64,000 bases of DNA, from NCBI GenBank assembly GCA_034933285.1, contig JAYFNT010000008.1:248001-312000 (forward strand), in the 5' to 3' direction. The notes beneath the pieces were generated by a model, which worked only from the letters and a program-made list of their open reading frames with translations, searched no databases and was not told the origin of the DNA. Position 1 is the first letter of the stretch, and each line of letters opens with the position of its first letter. Below, piece by piece: positions 1 through 8,719 of the stretch. This stretch comes from RPRC01 sp034933285 (GTDB taxonomy: Bacteria > Desulfobacterota > Desulfuromonadia > Geobacterales > Geobacteraceae). The translations under genes were made by a program, and so were the position numbers.

Positions 1-1292
1 TCGACCGTGCCGGGACGGTAGCTGGAGCGTATCCCGCAAGAACCCCGGCCTGACATGAAATCCATCAGGTTCTGGGCAGGCGCGAAATAGGTTCCGTTGC
101 CTGCCGAAAATGCCTTCCTCTCCCACTCCCGCTGGAATTCGACGCCGGCAAGGGGGTCTTCCCCTGGAAAATCCGACGTGCCCACGCCAACGATGACAGC
201 ACTGTTTGCCAGGCCGGAATCCCTGAGAAAGTTGCTCATGCCATTGGTTACCAGGCACCCATCCTCGGAAGCCGCTGCCAGTACCACTCCTCCCGGGCAC
301 ATGCAGAAAGTATAGACCGGCCGGCCCGTCTCCGGATCGCGAAACGACAGGGCATATTCGGCCTGGGGCAGGCTGGGATGGGAAGGGATCCCGTACTGGA
401 TGCGGTTGATCAGTTCCTGGGGATGCTCCACCCGTACACCTATTGCGAAAGGCTTCTGTTCGAGTCTGACGGACCGCCGCCTGAGCAGCTCGTAAGTATC
501 GCGCGCACTGTGCCCGGTCGCCAGGACAAGGCAGTTACAGGCAAACTCCTCCGAATCGTTCAGGACAACGCCCGCGACGCGGCCGTTGCTCACGGCGATA
601 TCGGTGAGCTTTCTGGAAAAACCGATACCTATCCCCCTGCCCAGCAAATGGCGCCTTATCTCCCGCACCACGTTCCGCAGCCTGTCGGTTCCTATATGGG
701 GTTTTGCCAGCGTCAGCAGTTCATCGGGCGCACCGAACCTGACGAAGGTCTCAAGGATGTAACGCAAACTGTCTTCCCTGATGCGCGTGGTGAGCTTGCC
801 GTCGGAAAAGGTCCCTGCCCCGCCTTCTCCGAACTGCACATTGCTGTCAGCATCAAGCGTGCCGGTTTCCCAGAATGTCTCCACATCACGGACCCGCTCT
901 TCCACCGGCCTGCCGCGCTCGACAATAACAGGCATCAGGCCGTATTCCGCGAGGCGCAGGCCGGCGAACAGCCCTGCAGGCCCCATCCCTACGATCACGA
1001 TCCTTTTTCCGGTCCTGATTCGGGGAAATGAGGGGAACGCATCGCTGCCCGCTATTTCCACATCCGGGTCGTCGGCAAGCTTTCGTACGACATCATTCTC
1101 GTCGCGCAGGGCAACAAGGAACGAGTAGACGAACCTTATTGACGATTTCTTTCGCGCGTCAAGAGCCTTGCGCGTGGTGCGCCAATCAAGCACCTGATCT
1201 CTCCGGATGGAAAGACGCTTGAGGAGATGTTCAAGCAGTCCGTCTTTGTCGACCCGGAAGTCGACGGCAACATTTCTAACGATAAGGGGCAC
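1..1292 (-). CDS. FAD-dependent dehydrogenase, COG2509-like (3' end cut by window)
   Basis: 430 residues are visible and the frame runs open off the left edge, so the C-terminus is missing. The start is a GTG at 1292, only 3 bases after the stop of the upstream receiver gene, with AGGG upstream. After about 90 N-terminal residues there is a dinucleotide-binding motif, RIVIVGMGPAGLFAG. It is followed by FGEGGAGTFSDGKLTTR, typical of the uncharacterised FAD-dependent dehydrogenases of COG2509. The last visible part, GTYFAPAQNLMDFMSGR, also fits that family. The family is a flavoprotein oxidoreductase of unknown substrate and is soluble. Sharing a transcript with the two-component genes upstream is inferred from the tight spacing only. 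Confidence 0.85.
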   Translation of the reverse strand, partial: MPLIVRNVAVDFRVDKDGLLEHLLKRLSIRRDQVLDWRTTRKALDARKKSSIRFVYSFLVALRDENDVVRKLADDPDVEIAGSDAFPSFPRIRTGKRIVIVGMGPAGLFAGLRLAEYGLMPVIVERGRPVEERVRDVETFWETGTLDADSNVQFGEGGAGTFSDGKLTTRIREDSLRYILETFVRFGAPDELLTLAKPHIGTDRLRNVVREIRRHLLGRGIGIGFSRKLTDIAVSNGRVAGVVLNDSEEFACNCLVLATGHSARDTYELLRRRSVRLEQKPFAIGVRVEHPQELINRIQYGIPSHPSLPQAEYALSFRDPETGRPVYTFCMCPGGVVLAAASEDGCLVTNGMSNFLRDSGLANSAVIVGVGTSDFPGEDPLAGVEFQREWERKAFSAGNGTYFAPAQNLMDFMSGRGSCGIRSSYRPGTV

Positions 1293-1295
1293 GTC

Positions 1296-1706
1296 TCACC
1301 CTTGCATGTTGTTCTGCAGATAGCGTCTTCGATCCAGCAGCTGTTCAACGATTATAACAATGTCCAGAGGGCTGGTCGATTTGGGAATGTGTATCCGGGC
1401 GCCCATTTCAGCTTCGGCATGCTCGTGGGGAGCCCCCTTGAACATGGATGTGAGAAGAATTATGACAGGGTCAGCGTCACGGCCCAGCCTGCCTATTTCC
1501 AGGCACGTGCTCACTCCGCCCATGTTGGGCATCACCAGGTCCACTATCACCACGTCCGGAGCTTCGTCCAGGTATGCCCGAACACCCTTAAGCCCGTCAT
1601 TGGCAGTGACCACCGTAAAGCCGTTATCGCGGAAGACATCCGAAAGGATTTGCAGAAACAGGAAATCGTCGTCAATCAGGAGAATTTTTGCATGCGGAGC
1701 TTGCAT
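1296..1706 (-). CDS. single-domain response regulator
   Basis: 136 residues, consisting almost entirely of one receiver domain. The acidic pair is in KILLIDDD, the phospho-acceptor Asp is in DVVIVDLVMP, and the conserved Lys is in HIPKS, so phosphorylation should work. There is no output domain, so it probably acts through protein contacts or a phosphorelay. A longer reading frame exists upstream, but the ATG at 1706 sits directly before the receiver fold and has GAGG upstream. It lies 3' of a receiver-histidine kinase on the same strand, which is the likely partner. Its stop is 3 bases before the next gene. Confidence 0.85.
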   Translation of the reverse strand: MQAPHAKILLIDDDFLFLQILSDVFRDNGFTVVTANDGLKGVRAYLDEAPDVVIVDLVMPNMGGVSTCLEIGRLGRDADPVIILLTSMFKGAPHEHAEAEMGARIHIPKSTSPLDIVIIVEQLLDRRRYLQNNMQG

Positions 1707-1829
1707 CAGAACCTCGGCGGATGCCTCGAAATTGCGCAATTCTACAACAAACCCGGTGAAAAGAAAAGCCGCAAAGAAATGCTCCGGCAATGGGATTCGG
1801 GAACCGCATCCGCGGAAATCTCTTCATCA

Positions 1830-3044
1830 TCAGGAATGAATGGGCAGGAACACCGTGAAGGCGCTTCCTTTGCCCAACTCGCTTTCGACTTCTATTTTGC
1901 CGTCATAGCTTCGCACTATCCGCAACACCACGGAAAGACCGAGCCCGGTGCCCGAACTCTTGGTCGTAAAGAATGGCTCGAATATCTTCGGAATGGTTTC
2001 CGGGCTTATTCCGCCCCCGGTGTCAGAAATCCTTGCAACTATGGTTTTTCCGCACAGATCCAGCGAAATGCCGAGAATCCCTCCTGAGTGCATCTCCTCG
2101 ATTGAATTTACTATCAGATTGGAAAAGACCTGCGTGATTTCTTCCGGGTCGGCATGCATGGCAGGCGGAATGGCACGATAGTCGCGTTGGAGAATAATGC
2201 CTTTCATCTCCAGGCGGGAGCGGAATGTTTCGATTGAAGCATCCAGCACCTGATCGATGGATATTTTCATCGGGTGGAAACTGGGGCGCCGTACCGAGTC
2301 CATCAACTTCCGCACGATGGCATCGATCCTCCTGACCTCTGATTCGATTCTCCCGACGCACTCGAGCCGCTCGTCGTCATCCAGCCCGCCCTTGACCAAC
2401 TGGATGTTCAACGCTATGGAGTTGAGGGGATTCCTGATCTCATGGGCCATTCCGGCAGCGAGGTGTCCCAGGGTCGACATTTTTTCCGATTGGATTATCT
2501 CTGCCTGTGCGAGTTGCAGTTCCTCGGTTTTCTCCCTGATCCTCCGCTCCAGCTCCAGGTTCCAGGAAGCGATCTCAGCCAGAAGCCGGTCTCTTTCCTG
2601 GAGCAGATCCCTGTTCTTCAGCTCTACGGCCCTGACTGCCAGAACCCTTTCAACCCTCTCCAGCAGATCCTGGTTGAGGAAAGGTTTGCGGATATAGTCC
2701 GCTGCCCCGGCTTTCATCAGTTCAACCGCGATCAGTTCGTTGCCCCTGCCGGTCAGTATGATCACCGGGGTATCGGGGGAATTGAGCCTGATCTCTTTCA
2801 GAGCATCGGAACCGTCCTTGCCGGGCATCATGTAATCGAGGAGGACAACGTCAGGCCTTTCGCTCTCAACAAGCGCCACTGCGTCCGAGGCATTGGATGC
2901 GGTAAGCACCGAAAAGCCCCTGTTGCGAAAAATCACGGATGTCAGTTCCAGATTCACCTTCTCGTCGTCGACAAGGAGAATCTTCCTGCATGCGGTTGAT
3001 TCACTGTTTTCAGCTGTTTCAATGCAACCCTGGAGATCAGTCAT
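1830..3044 (-). CDS. receiver-histidine kinase hybrid
   Basis: 404 residues. An N-terminal receiver (KILLVDDE, Asp in VVLLDYMMPG) is followed by a coiled-coil linker at about 135-175. Next comes a HisKA domain with GMAHEIRNPLNS carrying the phospho-accepting His. The HATPase_c domain has the N box VFSNLIVNSIEE, the G1 box DTGGGI and the G2 box GTGLGLS. There is no transmembrane segment, so it is cytosolic. A TTG 36 bases upstream (3080) would also be in frame, but it falls inside the terminator hairpin of the upstream gene, so the ATG at 3044 is preferred. The receiver-first order suggests that an incoming phospho-signal controls the kinase. The following single receiver gene is a plausible target. 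Confidence 0.88.
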   Translation of the reverse strand: MTDLQGCIETAENSESTACRKILLVDDEKVNLELTSVIFRNRGFSVLTASNASDAVALVESERPDVVLLDYMMPGKDGSDALKEIRLNSPDTPVIILTGRGNELIAVELMKAGAADYIRKPFLNQDLLERVERVLAVRAVELKNRDLLQERDRLLAEIASWNLELERRIREKTEELQLAQAEIIQSEKMSTLGHLAAGMAHEIRNPLNSIALNIQLVKGGLDDDERLECVGRIESEVRRIDAIVRKLMDSVRRPSFHPMKISIDQVLDASIETFRSRLEMKGIILQRDYRAIPPAMHADPEEITQVFSNLIVNSIEEMHSGGILGISLDLCGKTIVARISDTGGGISPETIPKIFEPFFTTKSSGTGLGLSVVLRIVRSYDGKIEVESELGKGSAFTVFLPIHS

Positions 3045-3078
3045 GATATGGGTGTTTCCCGTGCTGTCGCGGAATGAC

Positions 3079-3103
3079 AAAAGGCAGCCTGCCGCTGCCT
3101 TTT
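3079..3103 (-). terminator. rho-independent terminator after usp gene
   Basis: A 9-base-pair stem (AAAAGGCAG / CTGCCTTTT) with a 7-base loop, ending in T residues on the minus strand. It lies about 30 bases past the universal stress protein stop and separates that unit from the receiver-kinase gene. Confidence 0.75.
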
Positions 3104-3132
3104 CGTGTGATCGTGCCTGCCGGATGCGCCCG

Positions 3133-3588
3133 TTACTCTTTTTTTTCCGGCGGCCTGACCGTCATTACCGCACAGCGGGCTCTGCGGACCACTCTTTCAG
3201 CCGTGCTGCCGAAGAGCAAGTGGTCGATACCCGCTCTGCCGTGCGTCCCCAGCACCACAAGGGAAATTTTCTCCTCGTCGATCTTTTTCAGGATCTCCTC
3301 GTAAGGAATTCCCGATACTATTAAGGTTTCATGACTGGAGATGCCCTGAAACTTGCCGGCGCAGAACTTCTCCATCATTTTTTCAGCAGCCACTGCTATT
3401 TCCTGTTCCAGGGAATCGAAAGAAATGTGCGGCACATAGAAACCGCGGAGATCGACAGGCTCATTGATTATGTGCATGACAATCAGCCTGCTGTCGAATT
3501 TCCTGGCCATCGACAGCGCATAATCAAAGGCATATTCCGAAATCTCCGAAAAATCGGTGGCGAAAAGGATTGTTGGAAAATTTTTCAT
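3133..3588 (-). CDS. universal stress protein (UspA family)
   Basis: 151 residues, a single Usp domain from ILFATDFSE to VMTVRP. The ATP-binding signature GTHGRAGIDHLLFGST follows the family pattern G-x2-G-x9-G-(S/T), so this is probably an ATP-binding type. It starts 15 bases after the stop of a single-domain response regulator and ends at a clear terminator, so it is likely the last gene of a transcript. The family is linked to starvation and stress survival; the specific role here is unknown. Confidence 0.92.
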   Translation of the reverse strand: MKNFPTILFATDFSEISEYAFDYALSMARKFDSRLIVMHIINEPVDLRGFYVPHISFDSLEQEIAVAAEKMMEKFCAGKFQGISSHETLIVSGIPYEEILKKIDEEKISLVVLGTHGRAGIDHLLFGSTAERVVRRARCAVMTVRPPEKKE

Positions 3589-3603
3589 GGTACCCCTCTC
3601 CGA

Positions 3604-4020
3604 TCAGCAGTTTTCCCTCGGCTTGTCACTGAGGATCTTCTTCATGACCATTTTCAGCTCTTCGATCTGAACCGGCTTGTTGATGTATTCGAAGGCCCCG
3701 AGATTCATGGCTTCAAGATAGGACTCCACTCCACCGTATGCGGTAATCATGATGACATTGCTCTTCGGGAAATGCTTTTTCAGCTCGCGCAGAAAGGTAA
3801 TCCCGTCCATCTGGGGCATTTTCAGGTCGGTGACGATGAGATTGACCGGTTGCCGTCTCAGGAAATTGAGAGCTTCCCTGCCGTTGCCAACGGAGTCGAC
3901 GACAAAGCCTTCTCGCGCCAGCAACTTTGCAAGGGCCTGCCTGGTATTTTCCTCGTCTTCAACGATGAGAATTCTGGCCTTTTTCCAAGCGCTTGAGCTT
4001 TCCGAGATTCTAACGGTCAT
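3604..4020 (-). CDS. single-domain response regulator
   Basis: 138 residues. After a 15-residue tail comes one receiver domain: RILIVEDEEN with the acidic pair, LIVTDLKMPQMDG with the phospho-acceptor Asp, a Thr in MITAYGG, and the Lys in YINKPVQ. It resembles NtrC- or AtoC-type receivers but has no AAA+ or DNA-binding part. It lies between a RodZ-like gene and a universal stress protein gene on one strand, with gaps of 49 and 15 bases. No cognate kinase is adjacent, and regulation of the neighbours by it is not shown. Confidence 0.88.
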   Translation of the reverse strand: MTVRISESSSAWKKARILIVEDEENTRQALAKLLAREGFVVDSVGNGREALNFLRRQPVNLIVTDLKMPQMDGITFLRELKKHFPKSNVIMITAYGGVESYLEAMNLGAFEYINKPVQIEELKMVMKKILSDKPRENC

Positions 4021-4069
4021 GGTTTGCAGTCTACCATGGGGCAGGACGCTGTCAAGGACAGGAAGCAGC

Positions 4070-4912
4070 TCAGGGAGCTGATTCAGCCGAAGCTGTGTCA
4101 GCCCTCAGAATCACATGTGCCGCTTCCCCCCGTTCTCCGAGAGGCTCGAGGACCTTGCCGTTCAACTCGACTTCTACTCCGCCGGCGTTCTCCAGGTCAA
4201 GGGTGAAGACCCTCTCTCCTTTCCATTCGAACAGGTCACCGGATTTCAACTCATAGTGATGGGATCCCATGTCGTCTATTTCAACATCGAGGGCGCCGTC
4301 TTCAAGAGCCTTGAGCTTCAGAACCGCTCCTCTCTCACGTGACCTTTCGCTCTTGAAGGGTTTCTCGCTCTTTTTCTCCGGGGCTGGCGGCAGCTGGCTG
4401 ACGGTATGACTGCTCAGAGCTTCCTGCAGCGGCAGGGATGATGAAGATGCCTTCAGGCTGGATGCTTTATCCACTGAGGCAGTGCGCTCGACACTCGACC
4501 TGTTCCCGGCGAAAAATATCAGAGCTGCCGCGGCAACGGCGACAAACGAGGGGATGAGCCATTTCCACGGCACGTTCCCTCGAAAGACCGGCTGTTTTAC
4601 GGTTTCGGCGGGAGGAGGTTCTTCCTCCTGTCCTGAAACCTGCGCGGGTGCGGCAATGGCGCAAAGGTCCTCTATCTCTTTTTCGTCGAAGCCCAGATAC
4701 CGCGCATAGTTGCGCAGAAAACCCCGCGCGTAAGCCTCGCTCGGCATCTTTTCATGCTGGCCTTCCTCAATGGCGGCTAGGTAAGCCTTGGACACGCGGG
4801 TCACCCGCGCAGCATCATCGAGCGTCAGGCCCTGTTGCTCACGGGCTTCCCGCAAGCGAAGACCTGCCGTCTGCATTCCGCTTCCGTGCAACATGGATTC
4901 AGACATTGTCAT
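4070..4912 (-). CDS. RodZ-like helix-turn-helix membrane protein
   Basis: 280 residues. An N-terminal helix-turn-helix domain of the RodZ type spans about residues 17-85 (LREAREQQGLTLDDAARVT, YARGFLRNYARYLG). One transmembrane helix at about 117-136 (WLIPSFVAVAAAALIFF) is followed by a Ser/Lys-rich linker and a C-terminal beta domain (DUF4115-like) at about 200-280. RodZ links MreB filaments to the wall-synthesis machinery, and in this topology the HTH is cytoplasmic. The start codon begins one base after the TGA of the TPR gene, so translational coupling is likely. Assignment as the true RodZ rather than a paralogue is not certain. Confidence 0.82.
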   Translation of the reverse strand: MTMSESMLHGSGMQTAGLRLREAREQQGLTLDDAARVTRVSKAYLAAIEEGQHEKMPSEAYARGFLRNYARYLGFDEKEIEDLCAIAAPAQVSGQEEEPPPAETVKQPVFRGNVPWKWLIPSFVAVAAAALIFFAGNRSSVERTASVDKASSLKASSSSLPLQEALSSHTVSQLPPAPEKKSEKPFKSERSRERGAVLKLKALEDGALDVEIDDMGSHHYELKSGDLFEWKGERVFTLDLENAGGVEVELNGKVLEPLGERGEAAHVILRADTASAESAP

Positions 4913-4913
4913 C

Positions 4914-5660
4914 TCACTTCAGCATGTCGACATATTCCTTCGACAATTGACCGATTTCCGCATCAGGAACAATTCTGACGACTTCATTGAATGCTTTCAG
5001 AGCCAACGATATGTTCTTTTGCTTGAGATAGGCCAATCCGAGGTAATAATGAGCTGTCGCGTAATCCCGGTTCAGTTCTACAGCCTTTTTGAACTCCGCG
5101 ATAGCCAGATCAACCCTTTCATCGGCATTGTAGATCCTTCCCAGGTTAAGATGCGCGGCAGCATTTTTCGGATTTCTGGCAACCACGGGCCGAAGCATCG
5201 TCAGGGCTGTCGCATTGTCACCTTTGCCGTGATACGCGAGCGCCAGGTTCATGCAGGCATCGTCATGATTCTGGAAAAAGAGGTCATCTGTAACCGTATT
5301 GAATTGCTTTATTGCGTCATCCCAGCGCCGCATCTCGAGATAGTTGACACCCAGGTTGTTTCGCGCATCAGAGAAGACAGGACGCAACTCCAGTGCCTTC
5401 AGGTACTTCTGCTCAGCCAGCTCGTACTTTCCTTTGAAATAATAAGCCAGACCGAGCCGGTTCAGGAGATCGGGGTCGTCAGGCATGAGCTTTTCAGCTT
5501 CAGTCAACTCCACCAGTGCCTTGGTATAATTCCTCTCAGCCAGATAGGATTGTCCCATCTGGTAATGATAGGTCGCCTTGTTATGCGATTCCTCCATGGC
5601 AGCGCACCCGCCGCAGAGTAAAAAGGCAAGAACCAATGCAGAAACGATGTTGTTTTTCAT
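4914..5660 (-). CDS. TPR-repeat lipoprotein, PilF/PilW-like
   Basis: 248 residues. The N-terminus MKNNIVSALVLAFLLCGGC is a lipoprotein signal with Cys19 as the acylated residue, so the protein is expected to be membrane-anchored in the envelope. The rest is a row of about six tetratricopeptide repeats (for example YHYQMGQSYLAERNYTKALV and AHYYLGLAYLKQKNISLALK). The layout matches PilF/PilW pilotins needed for type IV pilus secretin assembly, but no pilus gene is nearby, so that role is an inference from architecture. The ATG at 5660 was chosen because AGGTGG precedes it and it gives a clean signal peptide. Confidence 0.85.
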   Translation of the reverse strand: MKNNIVSALVLAFLLCGGCAAMEESHNKATYHYQMGQSYLAERNYTKALVELTEAEKLMPDDPDLLNRLGLAYYFKGKYELAEQKYLKALELRPVFSDARNNLGVNYLEMRRWDDAIKQFNTVTDDLFFQNHDDACMNLALAYHGKGDNATALTMLRPVVARNPKNAAAHLNLGRIYNADERVDLAIAEFKKAVELNRDYATAHYYLGLAYLKQKNISLALKAFNEVVRIVPDAEIGQLSKEYVDMLK

Positions 5661-5717
5661 GGCAGCCACCTTTGCATGAATCGTTGTCCAACACATGGCG
5701 TTACTACCGGGAATTTA

Positions 5718-6638
5718 TCACTCCTCCCCCGGCAGTCCCTCGAAATGGGTCATTGACTTGAAGCTCCGGTAACGATCCTCGATCTCCGGGTAGGTGAGGA
5801 CCTTCAGGCGCTCCAGGCTGAAATCCTCGACCGTGAAGGATGCCATCACGCTGCCGATAATGATCGCCTGGCGGATGCCCGCTTCGGACAGGTTCCCGGT
5901 ATTGGCCAGGTAGCCCATGAAACCTCCGGCAAAGGTATCGCCTGCACCGGTGGGATCGAACACTTTCTCCAGTGGATAGGCCGGAGCGGCGAAAATGGTC
6001 GAATTGGTGAACATCAGCACACCATATTCGCCCCTTTTGATGATCAGGGTCTTGACACCAAGCGACAGTATCTTTCGCGCCGACTTGACCAGGTTCGGCT
6101 CCTGCGACAGCTGGCGGGCTTCCGCATCATTGATGATGAGGATATCCACCATGGCGATGACTTTCTTCAGCGCCTCCGTTTTGGATGATATCCAGAAGTT
6201 CATCGTGTCGCTGGCTATGATGCGCGGCTTCCTCACCTGGCGCAGGACTTCCATCTGCAGGTCGGGGTCGATATTCGCCAGGAACAGGTATTCCGCTTCC
6301 TCGTACTCGGGGGGTATGCTGGGTTTGAACGTCTCAAAGACATTCAGCCTGGTTTCAAGCGTCTGGGCGTCATTGAGGTCGTAACCGTAGCGCCCTGTCC
6401 AGGAAAAGGTTTCTCCCCTGTTTCTCGACAGTCCGCGAAGGTCGATGTTCCGGGACATGAGGAATTCCGTATGCTCCCGGGGAAAATCATCACCGACCAC
6501 CGCAACCAGGCTCACATCGGTAAAGAAACTTGCCGATGTCGAAAAATAGGTTGCCGAACCGCCAAGGACCTTGTCGACTTTGCCGAACGGCGTTTCAACC
6601 GAATCGAATGCAACCGAACCAACAACTAGTATACCCAT
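5718..6638 (-). CDS. PfkB-family carbohydrate/nucleoside kinase
   Basis: 306 residues. The N-terminal glycine motif is in VLGGSATYFSTS, and the C-terminal PfkB signature DPTGAGDTFAGGFMGYL holds the catalytic Asp and the anion-hole glycines. The family phosphorylates sugars or nucleosides with ATP. It begins 28 bases after the methylthioadenosine phosphorylase gene, which releases adenine and methylthioribose-1-phosphate. A role in purine or ribose salvage, such as an adenosine-kinase-like activity, is therefore reasonable but unproven. The ATG at 6638 has GGGAG upstream and is preferred to a TTG 18 bases earlier. Confidence 0.88.
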   Translation of the reverse strand: MGILVVGSVAFDSVETPFGKVDKVLGGSATYFSTSASFFTDVSLVAVVGDDFPREHTEFLMSRNIDLRGLSRNRGETFSWTGRYGYDLNDAQTLETRLNVFETFKPSIPPEYEEAEYLFLANIDPDLQMEVLRQVRKPRIIASDTMNFWISSKTEALKKVIAMVDILIINDAEARQLSQEPNLVKSARKILSLGVKTLIIKRGEYGVLMFTNSTIFAAPAYPLEKVFDPTGAGDTFAGGFMGYLANTGNLSEAGIRQAIIIGSVMASFTVEDFSLERLKVLTYPEIEDRYRSFKSMTHFEGLPGEE

Positions 6639-6666
6639 CTGTCCGATCTCCCGCAAAAAAGAAATT

Positions 6667-7539
6667 TCATTTCATATATCTGCCCGCTATAAGATCCAGG
6701 TCGCGCCTGGTCTTATCCGGTATGACAGACCTGTCAGTGATTACAGCGTAACGAAGGGCATCTTGACACCCGCAGGTTCTCTCGATGCCGACCCCGGTTA
6801 TCACATTCCGGATTATCGACTTTGCAGTTGCGACATTCTGCGCGATGATCTTCAGAATGGCGTCCACAGATACGTCATCATGTGAAATGTGCCAGCAATC
6901 ATAATCTGTCGCCAGAGCTATTACGCCATAACAAAGTTCCGCTTCGCGTGCCAGCTTCGCCTCGGGAATATTGGTCATACCGATGACTGATACGCCAAAG
7001 GAGCGGTACATCATGGATTCCGCCCGGGTTGAGAAAGCCGGCCCTTCCATGCAGAGATACGTTCCTCCCTGGTGCACACTGGCGCCCGCCTTCCTGGCTG
7101 CATCGGCAATAACGGATGAAAGACACGGACAGACTGGGTCGGCGAACTGGACATGGGCCACGACGCCATTGCCGAAAAAGGTGTTGGCGCGGGTTCCGTT
7201 CGTACGGTCTATAAACTGGTCGGGTACCACAATGTGGCCCGGTTCGATCTCTTCTTTCATGCTGCCCACGGCAGACACTGAGATGAGCCTGGTCACGCCC
7301 AGCTTTTTCATTCCGTATATGTTGGCCCGGTAATTGACTTCACCCGGCAGGAGTCGGTGTCCACGGCCGTGACGGGGAAGAAAGGCAACCTTCACGCCGT
7401 TCAGCCTACCGGTGACGTAAGCATCCGAAGGATTGCCGAACGGGGTTTCCAGTACGACGCTCTCCACATCGGACAGGCCGTCCATTTCATAAAGCCCGCT
7501 GCCTCCTATGACACCGAGCACGTCTTCTTGCTGTTTCAT
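6667..7539 (-). CDS. mtnP: S-methyl-5'-thioadenosine phosphorylase
   Basis: 290 residues, the normal length for the family. It carries the phosphate-binding start GVIGGSGLY, the segment FLPRHGRGHRLLP, the block LISVSAVGSM, and CMEGPAFSTRAESMMYR for substrate binding. The enzyme splits methylthioadenosine, a by-product of polyamine and radical SAM chemistry, with phosphate into adenine and 5-methylthioribose-1-phosphate in the cytosol. Several radical SAM genes in this window use S-adenosylmethionine, although most yield 5'-deoxyadenosine instead. The ATG at 7539 has GGAG about 10 bases upstream. A PfkB kinase follows in the same direction. Confidence 0.93.
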   Translation of the reverse strand: MKQQEDVLGVIGGSGLYEMDGLSDVESVVLETPFGNPSDAYVTGRLNGVKVAFLPRHGRGHRLLPGEVNYRANIYGMKKLGVTRLISVSAVGSMKEEIEPGHIVVPDQFIDRTNGTRANTFFGNGVVAHVQFADPVCPCLSSVIADAARKAGASVHQGGTYLCMEGPAFSTRAESMMYRSFGVSVIGMTNIPEAKLAREAELCYGVIALATDYDCWHISHDDVSVDAILKIIAQNVATAKSIIRNVITGVGIERTCGCQDALRYAVITDRSVIPDKTRRDLDLIAGRYMK

Positions 7540-7577
7540 TATATCCGTTCTCCAATTCCCCATAAGGGTATGATGTT

Positions 7578-7620
7578 ACCTGAATCCGTGACGCCTGCGA
7601 GGCTTTCAGACATCACGGAT
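7578..7620. repeat. CTGAATCCGTG inverted repeat, copy 1
   Basis: ACCTGAATCCGTGA at 7578-7591 faces TCACGGAT at 7613-7620, and the right arm runs into the rlmN stop codon at 7620-7622. The same arms occur at 28815-28850 and 44364-44540, each directly behind the stop codon of a minus-strand gene. Confidence 0.7.
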
Positions 7621-8660
7621 CAGGCGTCGTTCAGTGTGTCCCTCTCCAGCCTGGCCCGCAATTGGCCGCAGGCCGCGGAAATATCGCTCCCCCTGCTGGC
7701 ACGGGTAATGACGGTGATATTCTTGTCCAGCAGATGCTTGTGAAACCTATCGATCGCCTCCTGTCCGGGAGTGCGGAACAGGCAACCTTCATACTCGTTG
7801 AAGGGGATCAGGTTGACTTTGGCCGGGATCCCCCGCAAGAGCCTTACCAGGCGTTTGGCATCATCCATGGAATCATTGACATCCCTGATCATCACATATT
7901 CGAAAGTGATCATCCGCCGGTTCGGCAGCGGAAACGCCCTGCAGGCGGCCAGAAGGCGCTCCAGCGGGTATTTCCTGTTGACCGGCATCAGAAGGTCGCG
8001 CTGCTCGTTGGTCGTGGCATTCAGTGAAACCGCCAGGTTCACGGTTACGGCCATTCCCAGCCGTTCCATTTCCGGAACCAGGCCGGAGGTGGATACCGTG
8101 ACCCTCCGGTTGGAAATCTGAAACCCGTCGGCGCTGATCATGATCCTCAATGCGCGCACCACATTGTCAATGTTTGCCAGGGGCTCGCCCATCCCCATCA
8201 GCACGATATTGGTGACCGGATCGGTCTTTCTCACGGCGCAGACCTGCCCGACTATCTCAGCGCAGCGCAGGTTTCTCTCCAGCTTGAAGGTTCCCGTCAG
8301 GCAGAATCTGCACCCCATGGCGCATCCCACCTGCGATGATACGCAGAGCGTCGCTCTCCCCTCGTCGGGAATGAGCACCGATTCCACGTGGGCACCGTCT
8401 TCGAGCCGGAAAAGGAATTTTTTCGTTCCGTCAGCGGACACTTCCACCCGTTCCGCCTCCAGCACACCGATAGTAGCCCGTTCAGCGAGTTCTCTTCGGA
8501 AATCCTTGGATAGGTTGGTCATATCGCCGAAAGAATCCGCGCCCTTCTGGTATATCCACTTGAATATCTGCTTTGCTCGGTAGCCTTCCTTTCCCAACCC
8601 ACTCAGAAAGGATTCCAGTTCTTCCAGGCAAAAATCTTTTATGTCGACAACGCTGTCCAT
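7620..8660 (-). CDS. rlmN: 23S rRNA (adenine2503-C2)-methyltransferase RlmN
   Basis: 346 residues, full length. The radical SAM cluster motif C-x3-C-x2-C is in GCAMGCRFCLTG. Further family blocks are NIVLMGMGEPLAN, RRVTVSTSGLVPEM and the C-terminal region ending in VITRASRGSDISAACGQL, which holds the second conserved Cys (in SAACGQ) of the dual-cysteine mechanism. The enzyme methylates C2 of A2503 in 23S rRNA, and of A37 in some tRNAs. The start at 8660 has AGGAATT just upstream. The ndk terminator lies between ndk and this gene, so it probably has its own promoter. Confidence 0.96.
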   Translation of the reverse strand: MDSVVDIKDFCLEELESFLSGLGKEGYRAKQIFKWIYQKGADSFGDMTNLSKDFRRELAERATIGVLEAERVEVSADGTKKFLFRLEDGAHVESVLIPDEGRATLCVSSQVGCAMGCRFCLTGTFKLERNLRCAEIVGQVCAVRKTDPVTNIVLMGMGEPLANIDNVVRALRIMISADGFQISNRRVTVSTSGLVPEMERLGMAVTVNLAVSLNATTNEQRDLLMPVNRKYPLERLLAACRAFPLPNRRMITFEYVMIRDVNDSMDDAKRLVRLLRGIPAKVNLIPFNEYEGCLFRTPGQEAIDRFHKHLLDKNITVITRASRGSDISAACGQLRARLERDTLNDA

Positions 8661-8670
8661 AATTCCTAAT

Positions 8671-8698
8671 AAAAAAGCCCTTCATTCAGAAGGGCCTT
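8671..8698 (-). terminator. rho-independent terminator after ndk
   Basis: The stem GCCCTTC / GAAGGGC with loop ATTCA reads GAAGGGC then TTTTTT on the minus strand. It sits about 20 bases past the ndk stop. Confidence 0.9.
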
Positions 8699-8719
8699 CA
8701 TCGTGTCCGTCTTGAAGTC

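Noticed and set aside
378..1031. 217-codon plus-strand frame
   Set aside because: It is antisense to the FAD-dependent dehydrogenase, which has clear family motifs along the whole stretch.
1227..2087. 286-codon plus-strand frame
   Set aside because: It is antisense to two well-recognised two-component genes and has no motif of its own.
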